Assembly: GCA_963680875.1 (NCBI GenBank)
Contig: OY804578.1
Coordinates: forward strand, 101,027,689 to 101,091,688
Direction: 5' to 3'
Source of the DNA: Bathymodiolus brooksi
Lineage: Eukaryota; Mollusca; Bivalvia; Mytilida; Modiolidae
DNA length: 64,000 nucleotides
Shown: piece by piece, positions 10,066-20,800 of the stretch
Layout: every line of letters starts with the position of its first letter
Numbering within the stretch: position 1 is the first letter of the stretch
Position numbers and translations under genes: made by a program
The notes under the pieces: model-generated
The model's input: only the letters and a program-made list of their open reading frames with translations
Databases searched by the model: none
What the model was told of the DNA's origin: nothing

Positions 10066-10371
10066 TTCCTGTGACGTCAATATAGGTTAAAGAGCTTGAT
10101 CCTGTTCCCACAGCATTAGTTGCTGTACAGATGTAATAACCCTCATCAGCATTCTGAGCATTCAGTATGGTAAGGGCAGGTGTTCCAATATTACCATTGT
10201 TGTACTGAGTTTGGTCGCTGACATCCAGATTATTAATAGCACCATTGTTATTTCGTCTTTGCCATGTGACAGAAATATGATTTGGATTTGAGTTAATGTT
10301 ACATGGTATAACTAAATTGTTGCTGATTTCAACAGCATAATAATTGTCTGGTATATTTACATTTGGAATAT
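10066..10371 (-). CDS. Ig domain exon E26
   Basis: Encodes 101 whole residues. Cys is at 23, Trp at 36 and the F-strand Cys at 81 in DEGYYIC, then TATNAVGTG. It is unusually Asn-rich in the C-C' and C'-D loops (RRNNNGAINN and QYNNGN). The acceptor is cttttcag|AT and the donor A|GTAAGT. Confidence 0.93.
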
Positions 10372-11189
10372 CTGAAAAAGAAAACAAAAATCATATAAAT
10401 ACATATAACATATATAATTGACATAATACATACAGTATCCAATACTTCAACAACCAAATTATTCAAATATTTGGCAGTGTTTCCCCCCTTTTTAACATTG
10501 AATTATTGTTACCCTCTGGAAAAGGAAACTTCCTTTACTTATGTTTTCAACACACGAATCAGACTAAAATACTTTGTTTGTCTTCCTTCTTCTCATTTTC
10601 TTGTTGTTCTTGCCAAACTACATTTATAATGTTACCCCTTTCCTGCGCATGTGATTAGCTTTGCTGTGAAATGAAAGTCAGATGTTTGAAAAAAATTCAA
10701 AATATATCCACATCCAAATTCAAATAATATCATTCAGTCCAATTAGTTCCATAACATAACAGTATTCCTTAGCACTAACACATTTCAAATAAATGGTTAT
10801 TGCAAAGTATTATGTGCATTTACGTGCTGTGATGTCCGCTACGATTTCTGCATAAAAACAATTTTTGAGTCGTCTTTACCTCCAGTTGTTTGTAGGAGGG
10901 CTCATGTCTTATCTATGTTATTTGAGTTTGTTTGCATAGTGGTGTCCAACACCCCCTTTTCATAATCTATCACATGTAATCAGTAAATGGTATCTATTTG
11001 AACTTTTTTCAATTAAACATGCCCACTCTATCATGTTTAAACAGTATACAATGCAGATATGCAGTTTGGAAATTTGTATGCACTAGAACTTTGTTATCAT
11101 TGACATCAATCTTGAAATTTGTATACGTAATTGCTAGATGGACAAAGAGATTGTTAATTGCTCGAGTCATTACATGCAATAATAATTAC
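10372..11189. other. Intron E25-E26
   Basis: AT-rich. The segment 10865-10965 (ccagttgtttgtaggagggc ... tagtggtgtccaac) recurs at 53960-54040 and belongs to dispersed family R4. Nothing else is recognised. Confidence 0.6.
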
Positions 11190-11507
11190 CTCCTGTAACT
11201 GTTAGGAATGTCCGTGAACTGGTCCCTGTTCCAATGGCATTGGTAGCAGAGCACTCATAGAAGGCCTGGTCAGCATTTCTATCTGCTGATTTGACCGTCA
11301 GTGATGGAGTACCCAATGAGCCGCCCCCATATTTATTTTGATTATTGGCGATGTAGCTTGCATCAATTAATGTCTCGACTCCATTTTTAATTCTTTTCCA
11401 GAAAACAACTGAATGTGCTGGATTGGAACTGATGGTACAAACCATTTCAACTGATCCACCAAATGGGACACTATATGAATTTAATCCAATGGTTGGTACA
11501 GGTGGAT
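11190..11507 (-). CDS. Ig domain exon E25 (long form)
   Basis: At 318 bases it ties with E10 as the longest exon. It encodes 105 whole residues, with Cys at 23, Trp at 36 and the F-strand Cys at 85 in DQAFYEC. The extra length is in the C'-D loop (ASYIANNQNKY). The acceptor is attttcag|AT; the donor is the weak G|GTAATT, compensated by G at the last exon base. Confidence 0.93.
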
Positions 11508-11639
11508 CTGAAAATGAAAAAATCATAAAAGTTAGTAGAAATGGAACTCTAATGAGGATATTTATATAAACAAAATGAATACTAGTTCTTAATCTTTGGT
11601 TTTGTATAATGTTTTGATCTTATACTTCACTGTGTTTGA

Positions 11640-11800
11640 ACACTACTCAAATGGAAATATAGTTTTTCTTATTCCTAAAGATTTGTAAATTATTTGTTAT
11701 TATTTGCTCTCCAATTCTTTGTCTTAGAGAGTACATGATGAATGTTATTCCAGAAATGTGTCATGTGCACTAAATTATTTATTACGTTTTTATTACATTG
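11640..11800 (+). repeat. Repeat family R3 copy
   Basis: Core reads atgatgaatgttattccagaaatg, with the first base of the CTGATGA box lost. The flank tgcactaaattatttat matches the other R3 copies. Confidence 0.6.
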
Positions 11801-11830
11801 AAACATAGTCTGAAAACAAGTTTGTTTAAG

Positions 11831-12085
11831 GGCCTGTCATGGTCATGATTGCTTGGTAGTTGGATTTACAACTACCTGTGTAATCAGTGCCTATCACCAC
11901 TAAAGTTGTGAGTTCGAACTCCGTTCATGGCGAGGTATACTTGATACAACATTATGTGATAAAGTTTGTCAGTGACTTGCAACAGGTCGGTGGTTTTCTC
12001 CAGGTGCTCCAGTTTTCTTCGCCAATAAAACTGACTGCCACGATATAACTGAAATATTGTTGAAAGTGTTATTAAACACCATACC
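11831..12085 (+). mobile_element. S2 tRNA-derived SINE, full length
   Basis: Head: A-box-like tggtagttgg and B box gagttcgaactcc. Then the common body (gtgataaagtttgtcagtgacttg, accaataaaactgac) and the tail gatataactgaaatattgttgaaagtg ending in aaacaccata. It is one of the clearest copies for defining the family in its own orientation. Confidence 0.85.
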
Positions 12086-12150
12086 CTCCCCCCCTCTCCA
12101 ACGAAATTTCATTATTCATATTAAAACAATGTATAACTTGATAAACTTAC

Positions 12151-12453
12151 TTCCAATTACGTTGAGGTAAGTCTGACTACTTTGACCTGTACCCACGGAA
12201 TTGGTTGCAAAACAAATGTAGTTTAGTCTGTCTGCAAGCTGAACGTTGGTGATAGTCAGCGATGGATTTCCTACTGTGGCACCTTGGTATTTAGAATTAT
12301 CGATGACAATGTCAGTGACTTGACCGTTTGTTTCAATTCTTCGCCAGTAAACGGTGTTGTGTGTAGGGTTGGCTACTACTGTACACACTAACGTAACAGA
12401 ACTTCCAATATTAGAACTGTACGATTGCTCTGGAATTGTGACTTGTGGTATAC
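12151..12453 (-). CDS. Ig domain exon E24
   Basis: Encodes 100 whole residues. Cys is at 23, Trp at 36 and the F-strand Cys at 80. The tyrosine-corner motif is DRLNYIC, so the usual Gly/Ala two before Tyr is Leu. The FG signature ATNSVGTGQSSQT is intact. The acceptor is tttctag|GT and the donor A|GTAAGT. Confidence 0.93.
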
Positions 12454-13548
12454 CTAGAAAAAATTACAAATATTTATGTTTATAATAGTTTTTTTCCAAC
12501 AATTACTCTTGTATTGAGTTCCAAATGATAAAATAAGATATATTTTTAAATGATCTTGATATTAATGAAGCTTCTCATTTTGATAAACATAAGGGCAAAA
12601 TAATTTCCTTTATTCTCAGGAAAATGGGTATTGGTATTAAAAACCAGATTTATTTTGGGAGGGTTTGAAATCTATTAGCTTTTGTTCTTTTATTTCCATT
12701 CTTCTATGTTCTTCTCTTTGTATTAGGGCCAATTCAATGGTAGAATATATTCTCAGACATAGATATTATATTCATAGTTCAACTGTATGATAACCAACAG
12801 TATAAAAGATATGCAAGAATGTGTCCAGAGGACACAGATAGCCTTAGCCTTACTTCAAGCTAAAGTAAACTCCAGAAGTGCTAAAATCTAAAATCGAACT
12901 TGGTCTCTGTCATTGTATATTAATTTCAAATGATTTGCTTTTAAGGGGAACTCGCATAAATTAAAAAATTTAATACGAAACATAATTAATATGTTAACAT
13001 AATGTTAAACATAATATTCATCAAAATAAATAATTATGCAATTATCAATGTTTATCTTTTTTTTTTTAAATATACTTAGCAGTTTAATTGTCAGATAAAA
13101 TACTGTTTATCTTAAATAAGCTCGGGATGCATGTCTTACAAAAAATTAAACTGTTGCTGTTCTTTGTGAATTAACAATCTGTTAATTAAAGAAAAGTGTA
13201 TGCGATCATAAATGTGAAACAATTGTAATTATCCCAAGATTAATAAAGTTCTGATCATTGAAAAACAGTGTTTTTTGTTTTTTCTATAATACATAAACAT
13301 GATGTAGTGCGACCATTAAGTCAATTGACGAATATAACAGACAGCATAGACCAGTCATCCATCAGAAGAGTTAGATAAATTTCCTTTCAGTCACATACAT
13401 CTAAAATTATCTTTACTTATGGTCAATTTTTGACTGATTTGGTAAACGATTAATTGCGGCAGACGTGTAACTGTTTCAGTTGCGGCAAATGTTGCAAGGA
13501 GAGTAATTCCACTCATTAATAAGATTATCATTATTTAGTAGTACTTAC
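12454..13548. other. Intron E23-E24
   Basis: About 1.1 kb of AT-rich sequence. I see no repeat, element or further exon in it. Confidence 0.6.
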
Positions 13549-13845
13549 TTCCGATAACGTTCAGAGACGCTGCCTGACTATTGCCAGTACCAATGCTATT
13601 TGTAGCATAACAAACATAAGTAGCATCGTCATCTGAAGACAAACTATTAATGGTCAATGACGGGTTGTTTGTAGAGAAGCTGTATTTACTGGTAGTACTA
13701 CCGATTGTTGTATCTTGGCTGTTTTTACTTTTTATCCAATATACATTTGTTGCTGCAGGATTAGCCACTACTTGGCAACCAAGAGTAACTGAGCCACCAA
13801 TATTTCCATTGTAGGTTAAAGGTGCAACTGTTACTATTGGTAGAT
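13549..13845 (-). CDS. Ig domain exon E23
   Basis: Encodes 98 whole residues. Cys is at 23, Trp at 36 and the F-strand Cys at 78 in DDDATYVC, followed by YATNSIGTG. The C'-D region is short, with KYSFSTNNPSL in place of the usual KYSGxxxxxPSL. The acceptor is tctttcag|AT and the donor A|GTAAGT. Confidence 0.93.
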
Positions 13846-13874
13846 CTGAAAGAAAAAAAAGAGAAATATATGTA

Positions 13875-14103
13875 CAGTGGAACTTGTGAAATCCGACACC
13901 CGAGTTTTCCAACATCCGACAAACATTTATGGTCCCAAAGTATTTCTGTTAACTATTATAAAACCTGAATATCTTGACCTCCTGTACAATCCGACACATT
14001 TCCCTGGTCCCTTGGTGTGTCGGATTAGACAGGTTCTGATATCATGTACAATCCAGCACATTTCCCTGGTCCCTTGGTGTGTCAGATTAGACAGGTTCCA
14101 CTG
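13875..14103. mobile_element. pogo-like MITE, 229 bp, TA target site
   Basis: Termini cagtggaacttgt and acaggttccactg are inverted repeats, flanked by TA on both sides (13873-13874, 14104-14105). Inside is a roughly 66-bp tandem duplication (tacaatccgacacatttccc and tacaatccagcacatttccc). The terminal sequence resembles pogo/Tigger-type ends; that assignment is inference. A truncated relative lies at 35155-35205. Confidence 0.75.
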
Positions 14104-14216
14104 TATAGGTAATATCATTATCAGTGAAATTATTAAACTTTTACAGTCATATGTCTTGATCATCCATATGAAAAGATATTCCATAAATTAGTAACATATG
14201 GATAACAAAATGAAAA

Positions 14217-14330
14217 TAAAAAAATACCACACTGTCAGAACAGTTCCAAAATCCAATAATAAAATCGTAGAAAGGGCCAAAATACATGACTACTCACTTT
14301 CCTGGCTTGGTACATGCACTTTAATAAACA
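14217..14330 (-). repeat. Dispersed repeat family D, reversed
   Basis: The block accacactgtcagaacagtt ... aatcgtagaaaggg is nearly identical to the beginning of the copy at the end of the window (63955-64000). Confidence 0.6.
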
Positions 14331-14568
14331 AAAACAAAAAAAAGAGAGGCAGGGTTAAACTAGTTTATGGGCTTAAATATAATATCCTGTGTAAAATCAA
14401 ATATGGTGAAGGATGATGAAGGATGATGAAGGCGGCCCAACATTTAAAAGATATATATTCTTCGTTTTGCGCCAGGTAATAGTTCCTGACTACTCAGTAA
14501 TGTTAAAGTCAACGAGTCTTATTTAAATTAATTATTTCTCGACATTCATCTCTACTTAACATACTTAC

Positions 14569-14868
14569 TTCCAGTAACATCTAAGAACGTTGTCTGTGAT
14601 GTTCCTGTACCGACTATATTAGATGCTGTACAAACATAATAGCCTCTATCCTGGTCACCAGCATTAAATATCCTAAGGTTAGGGCTGTTAACAGTTGGTG
14701 TGTTGTACTTTCCTACTACATTACGTAAGCCTGTCTGTACACCATTAACATTTCTATACCATTGTACACTGGTAGCAGCAGGAGTAGCTACTATTGTACA
14801 CACTAGGTCTATATTTTGATTCTTTACTACAGTGTAACTATTGGATCCGACGGTAACAACTGGACTGG
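14569..14868 (-). CDS. Ig domain exon E22
   Basis: Encodes 99 whole residues. Cys is at 23, Trp at 36 and the F-strand Cys at 79 in DRGYYVC. The FG turn is ASNIVGTG. Strand B is atypical: the residues before the first Cys (VVKNQNIDLVC) lack the usual Gly. The C'-D loop has KYNTPTVNSPNL. The acceptor is tatttcag|CC, giving a GCC (Ala) junction codon with E21; the donor is A|GTAAGT. Confidence 0.93.
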
Positions 14869-15803
14869 CTGAAATATATAAAATACTGTGAATATATGAT
14901 TGTTCGAGGTATTCCAGTTTTCGTGTATTTCATGGATAGTATAAACCACAAAATCAAGAATGTAACGAATATTTGTCACCATATATACCGGTATATATAT
15001 ATGTCTGACTCTTACACTGAAAATTGTTGATCAGTGTGACATCAAACACACTAGAATGTTACAGATGAAAACAATAACACTAGTTTTGAAGGTCTCGACA
15101 TACATTATGACTAGTATCACAGCTTGGCCTATCATACTCACTCTAATACTTGGCATTAATGTCTACATCCATCTAAATGCTGGTTTGTATATCCTTCCAA
15201 ATTATTCCAAGTACATTTTAAGCTGTTTGTTTTCAAACTACCGGAAAAACAATCTTTGAGAACAAAGATGTTCATGTGAGCTTATATTGTTGACCTACAT
15301 ATCATTTTCGTAATCTGGTATAATCTATTGTATGAACAAAAAATAATGCACAAAATAATTAGCATCAATAGAGTTCTATTCAGCATATTGCATAAACAAA
15401 CATTACATTTTCAAGTAAGATCCCATGTTAATCAAAGTAGCCATCTTTGTTTTTCTGATTGACAAAAAACTCAAACTTTTTCAAAGAAGATTCCTGTTCC
15501 ATTTTGTTAAGTGAGTTTGCAGAAGACGGAATTATTAATATTCCACAGACTGACGAATCACGATATCGACGGATGGACAAAAAGCGTTGTGAATACCACA
15601 CCTGCACCGACCAGTCAAAGGACCTTGTTTGGTAAAAATTATAAATTTCTTATTACATTTATATTTATAATATGGAACTGTAAAAAAATGAGAAATATCT
15701 GTATCAACCTTAACAGAAAAAAACCAACATTTACTTCATTAACAATACTGTAAGTTAGTACATCGTTCATGCAGTAACCGACTATAAGAAATGACAAAAT
15801 TAC
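14869..15803. other. Intron E21-E22
   Basis: AT-rich, with a short alternating TA run near 14986-15002. No element or exon recognised; open frames on both strands here lack any protein-like features. Confidence 0.6.
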
Positions 15804-16103
15804 CTCCAACAACATCAAGGTATGACTGTTGACTTCTGCCAGTACCAACACTATTTGTAGCAGTACAAATATACACTACTTCATCATTTAAATTTGCATT
15901 GGCTATAATAAGATCCGGATTATTAGTTGTGGCACCACTATATTTAGCTTGTGTTATATCTATGTTTTGTTCTACACCATTCACCACTTTTATCCACTGA
16001 ACATTTGTTATTCCCGGCGTAGCTATAACATTACATGGTATCGTAGCAGTCTGATCGTAATCAACAGAATAAGAAGGCTGAGGAATCTGTACATTTGGTA
16101 AAC
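15804..16103 (-). CDS. Ig domain exon E21
   Basis: Encodes 99 whole residues. Cys is at 23, Trp at 36 and the F-strand Cys at 79 in DEVVYIC (Val where Gly/Ala is usual). FG signature TATNSVGTGRSQQS. Strand A' reads YSVDYDQT, with Asp in place of the common Gly. The acceptor is gtttatag|GT; the donor is the weak G|GTAATT with the compensating last-base G. Confidence 0.93.
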
Positions 16104-16454
16104 CTATAAACAAATATAAATAATAATGATTATAATGTTTAAACAGTGATGGTCAACCATACCATCGATATTAACAAAAAGTGATGGTCAACTCCATCGA
16201 TATCATCAAAATGTACAATCAACCCTCACCACAAATTATTGAACATAAAAAAAGAGCATTACATATGACCTTTGAACTCCATATCCAAGCCTGGCACAGG
16301 CACAACAAATGTAGCATAGTTAAATAGGTCAATGCCTGCAATTTACAAGACCAACATTCTGAGCTAGATTTATATAGTGCTAGCTTATTATTAATTACTG
16401 ACTGTTAGAATTACAATACATGTTGTACATAACTAAGTTTTCATGTAGATATAT

Positions 16455-16735
16455 ATATATATAAATGACTCACTTCCAATAACATTGAGATTTGTTGGGT
16501 TACTTTTTGTTAGAATTACAAAACCTGACTAAAGTTTTCATGTATATATACATGACTCACTTCCAATAACCTGTAGATTTGTTGGGTTACTTTTTGTTAG
16601 AATTACAAAACCTGACTAAAGTTTTCATGTATATATAAATGACTCACTTCCAATAACCTGTAGATTTGTTGGGTTACTTTTTGTTAGAATTACAAAACCT
16701 GACTAAAGTTTTCATGTATATATAAATGACTCACA
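16455..16735 (-). repeat. 87-bp x ~3 array of E20 exon tail plus donor
   Basis: The block cacttccaataac ... ttgggttactttttgttag starts at 16471, 16558 and 16645 (87-base spacing), with a final partial at 16732. On the minus strand each copy repeats the last 35-40 bases of E20 (AGTAACCCAACAAAT ... ATTGGAA) followed by a donor-like GTGAGT, then a TA-rich spacer. The true E20 donor is GTAAGT at 16928-16933. Confidence 0.9.
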
Positions 16736-16774
16736 AAACGTTCAACTGATTTTAAAGAGTTATCTCCCTGTAGT

Positions 16775-16910
16775 GTATGGTACCCCCTTAAGACAGGTGA
16801 CTTAGTCTTAAAATAAGTTCAATTCATATATGAAATTTACTATGACAGAACAAAAAAGGTGACGTTTTAATACAGGTGACTGTTTAATAGAGGTGACCGC
16901 ATGTACAGAT
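16775..16910. mobile_element. Relative of the 4122 MITE
   Basis: Shares aagttcaattcata, ctatgacag, aggtgac and gtttaatagaggtgac with 4122-4291. Ends are less well preserved. Confidence 0.5.
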
Positions 16911-16933
16911 TTTACTATGTATAAATGACTTAC

Positions 16934-17239
16934 TTCCAATAACCTGTAGATTTGTTGGGTTACTTTTTCCTGTTCCTACACCATTTGTGGCATAACATGT
17001 ATATGTTGCAATGTCATTAAAATCAGTATTAAGAATGATTAGTCCGGGTGCTTGAACAGTTTGTCCTTGGTATTTGGTTGCATCAGATTTAGTGATTGTA
17101 GTCTCTGCACCATTTCCAATTTTTTTGGTCCAGTATACATTAGTTTCTCCTGGTGTGGCAGACACTATACATGCTAAAGTGACTGAGTTTCCTATGTTGA
17201 CAGAATATGTATTCTGAGGAATGTTGACGATTGGAATAG
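16934..17239 (-). CDS. Ig domain exon E20
   Basis: First exon after the satellite intron. It encodes 101 whole residues, Cys at 23, Trp at 36 and the F-strand Cys at 81 in DIATYTC, followed by YATNGVGTGKS. PGL replaces PSL in strand E. The acceptor is tatttccag|CT (junction GCT, Ala, with E19) and the donor A|GTAAGT. Its 3' end has been tandemly copied into the downstream intron, the same kind of event as at E31. Confidence 0.93.
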
Positions 17240-17529
17240 CTGGAAATAAAATATGTTGCTGACATGATTTGATAATCTCAATGAATGAGTACTATGTATA
17301 CACAGCATAATTTCCAGTGTATTAATATTAATATATATTCATATACGACATATTTTCTGACAATGCTAACTAAATGAAAACCAATAATATCCATACATCA
17401 GATCAAACAGTGAATGATACAACAATGAAACAGTATATCTCAGTGGTAATCATAGCTAAACTATATTATTATCCATGTTATATTTATTAAATAATTCAAA
17501 ATTGCACATTCAAAGATTAACGAATATCT

Positions 17530-17794
17530 GTTTGGTTTATGGTGTTTAACGTCACTTTCAACAATATTTCAGTTATATTGTGGCAGTCAGTTTTATTGGT
17601 GGAGGAAACTGGATCACCAGAAGAAAGCCACCAACCTGCCGCAAGTCACTGACAAACTTTATCACATAATGTTGTATTGAGTACACCTCGCCATAAACAG
17701 AGTTGGAACTCACAACATCAGTGGTGATAGGAACTTATTGCACAGGTAGCTGTAAATCCAACTACCATACAATCATGACTAGAACGGTCCCTTT
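17530..17794 (-). mobile_element. S2 SINE, full length
   Basis: Reverse copy from the tail (tggtgtttaacgtcactttc) through the body to the head (gtagctgtaaatccaactacc) and the terminal gaacggtcccttt. Confidence 0.85.
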
Positions 17795-17828
17795 AACAAA
17801 TATTTGAAGCTGATAATTGATAAAATTG

Positions 17829-20800
17829 ATAAATATACAATTGTGTCTAAGTGTAAAGCTTGATAGTCTCTAATGTCCATTTACATCAGTACATATTATA
17901 TATATATAAAATATACAATTGTGTCTAAGTGTAAAGCTTGATAGTCTCTAATGTCCATTTACATCAGTACATATTATATATATATAAAATATACAATTGT
18001 GTCTAAGTGTAAAGCTTGATAGTCTCTAATGTCCATTTACATCAGTACATATTATATATATATAAAATATACAATTGTGTCTAAGTGTAAAGCTTGATAG
18101 TCTCTAATGTCCATTTACATCAGTACATATTATATATATATAAAATATACAATTGTGTCTAAGTGTAAAGCTTGATAGTCTCTAATGTCCATTTACATCA
18201 GTACATATTATATATATATAAAATATACAATTGTGTCTAAGTGTAAAGCTTGATAGTCTCTAATGTCCATTTACATCAGTACATATTATATATATATAAA
18301 ATATACAATTGTGTCTAAGTGTAAAGCTTGATAGTCTCTAATGTCCATTTACATCAGTACATATTATATATATATAAAATATACAATTGTGTCTAAGTGT
18401 AAAGCTTGATAGTCTCTAATGTCCATTTACATCAGTACATATTATATATATATAAAATATACAATTGTGTCTAAGTGTAAAGCTTGATAGTCTCTAATGT
18501 CCATTTACATCAGTACATATTATATATATATAAAATATACAATTGTGTCTAAGTGTAAAGCTTGATAGTCTCTAATGTCCATTTACATCAGTACATATTA
18601 TATATATATAAAATATACAATTGTGTCTAAGTGTAAAGCTTGATAGTCTCTAATGTCCATTTACATCAGTACATATTATATATATATAAAATATACAATT
18701 GTGTCTAAGTGTAAAGCTTGATAGTCTCTAATGTCCATTTACATTCGTACATATTATATATATATAAAATATACAATTGTGTCTAAGTGTAAAGCTTGAT
18801 AGTCTCTAATGTCCATTTACATCAGTACATATTATATATATATAAAATATACAATTGTGTCTAAGTGTAAAGCTTGATAGTCTCTAATGTCCATTTACAT
18901 CAGTACATATTATATATATATAAAATATACAATTGTGTCTAAGTGTAAAGCTTGATAGTCTCTAATGTCCATTTACATCAGTACATATTATATATATATA
19001 AAATATACAATTGTGTCTAAGTGTAAAGCTTGATAGTCTCTAATGTCCATTTACATCAGTACATATTATATATATATAAAATATACAATTGTGTCTAAGT
19101 GTAAAGCTTGATAGTCTCTAATGTACATTTACATCAGTACATATTATATATATATAAAATATACAATTGTGTCTAAGTGTAAAGCTTGATAGTCTCTAAT
19201 GTCCATTTACATTCGTACATATTATATATATATAAAATATACAATTGTGTCTAAGTGTAAAGCTTGATAGTCTCTAATGTCCATTTACATCAGTACATAT
19301 TATATATATATAAAATATACAATTGTGTCTAAGTGTAAAGCTTGATAGTCTCTAATGTCCATTTACATCAGTACATATTATATATATATAAAATATACAA
19401 TTGTGTCTAAGTGTAAAGCTTGATAGTCTCTAATGTACATTTACATCAGTACATATTATATATATATAAAATATACAATTGTGTCTAAGTGTAAAGCTTG
19501 ATAGTCTCTAATGTCCATTTACATCAGTACATATTATATATATATAAAATATACAATTGTGTCTAAGTGTAAAGCTTGATAGTCTCTAATGTCCATTTAC
19601 ATCAGTACATATTATATATATATAAAATATACAATTGTGTCTAAGTGTAAAGCTTGATAGTCTCTAATGTCCATTTACATTCGTACATATTATATATATA
19701 TAAAATATACAATTGTGTCTAAGTGTAAAGCTTGATAGTCTCTAATGTCCATTTACATCAGTACATATTATATATATATAAAATATACAATTGTGTCTAA
19801 GTGTAAAGCTTGATAGTCTCTAATGTCCATTTACATTCGTACATATTATATATATATAAAATATACAATTGTGTCTAAGTGTAAAGCTTGATAGTCTCTA
19901 ATGTCCATTTACATCAGTACATATTATATATATATAAAATATACAATTGTGTCTAAGTGTAAAGCTTGATAGTCTCTAATGTCCATTTACATCAGTACAT
20001 ATTATATATATATAAAATATACAATTGTGTCTAAGTGTAAAGCTTGATAGTCTCTAATGTCCATTTACATCAGTACATATTATATATATATAAAATATAC
20101 AATTGTGTCTAAGTGTAAAGCTTGATAGTCTCTAATGTCCATTTACATCAGTACATATTATATATATATAAAATATACAATTGTGTCTAAGTGTAAAGCT
20201 TGATAGTCTCTAATGTCCATTTACATCAGTACATATTATATATATATAAAATATACAATTGTGTCTAAGTGTAAAGCTTGATAGTCTCTAATGTCCATTT
20301 ACATCAGTACATATTATATATATATAAAATATACAATTGTGTCTAAGTGTAAAGCTTGATAGTCTCTAATGTCCATTTACATCAGTACATATTATATATA
20401 TATAAAATATACAATTGTGTCTAAGTGTAAAGCTTGATAGTCTCTAATGTCCATTTACATCAGTACATATTATATATATATAAAATATACAATTGTGTCT
20501 AAGTGTAAAGCTTGATAGTCTCTAATGTACATTTACATCAGTACATATTATATATATATAAAATATACAATTGTGTCTAAGTGTAAAGCTTGATAGTCTC
20601 TAATGTCCATTTACATCAGTACATATTATATATATATAAAATATACAATTGTGTCTAAGTGTAAAGCTTGATAGTCTCTAATGTCCATTTACATCAGTAC
20701 ATATTATATATATATAAAATATACAATTGTGTCTAAGTGTAAAGCTTGATAGTCTCTAATGTCCATTTACATCAGTACATATTATATATATATAAAATAT

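Larger units (their letters stand above)
11508..12150. other. Intron E24-E25
   Basis: Contains a family R3 repeat (11640-11800) and an S2 SINE (11831-12085). Confidence 0.7.
13846..14568. other. Intron E22-E23
   Basis: Contains a pogo-like MITE (13875-14103) and a reversed copy of repeat D (14217-14330). Open frames at 13877-14191, 13927-14184 and 14198-14416 fall in this repeat-derived sequence and are not genes. Confidence 0.7.
16104..16933. other. Intron E20-E21
   Basis: Contains a short duplication (agtgatggtcaac, 16147 and 16179), the 87-bp exon-tail array (16455-16735) and a MITE relative (16775-16910). Confidence 0.7.

Noticed and set aside
11730..11775. Hammerhead core in this R3 copy
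   Set aside because: First base of the CTGATGA box is lost and stem I does not pair.
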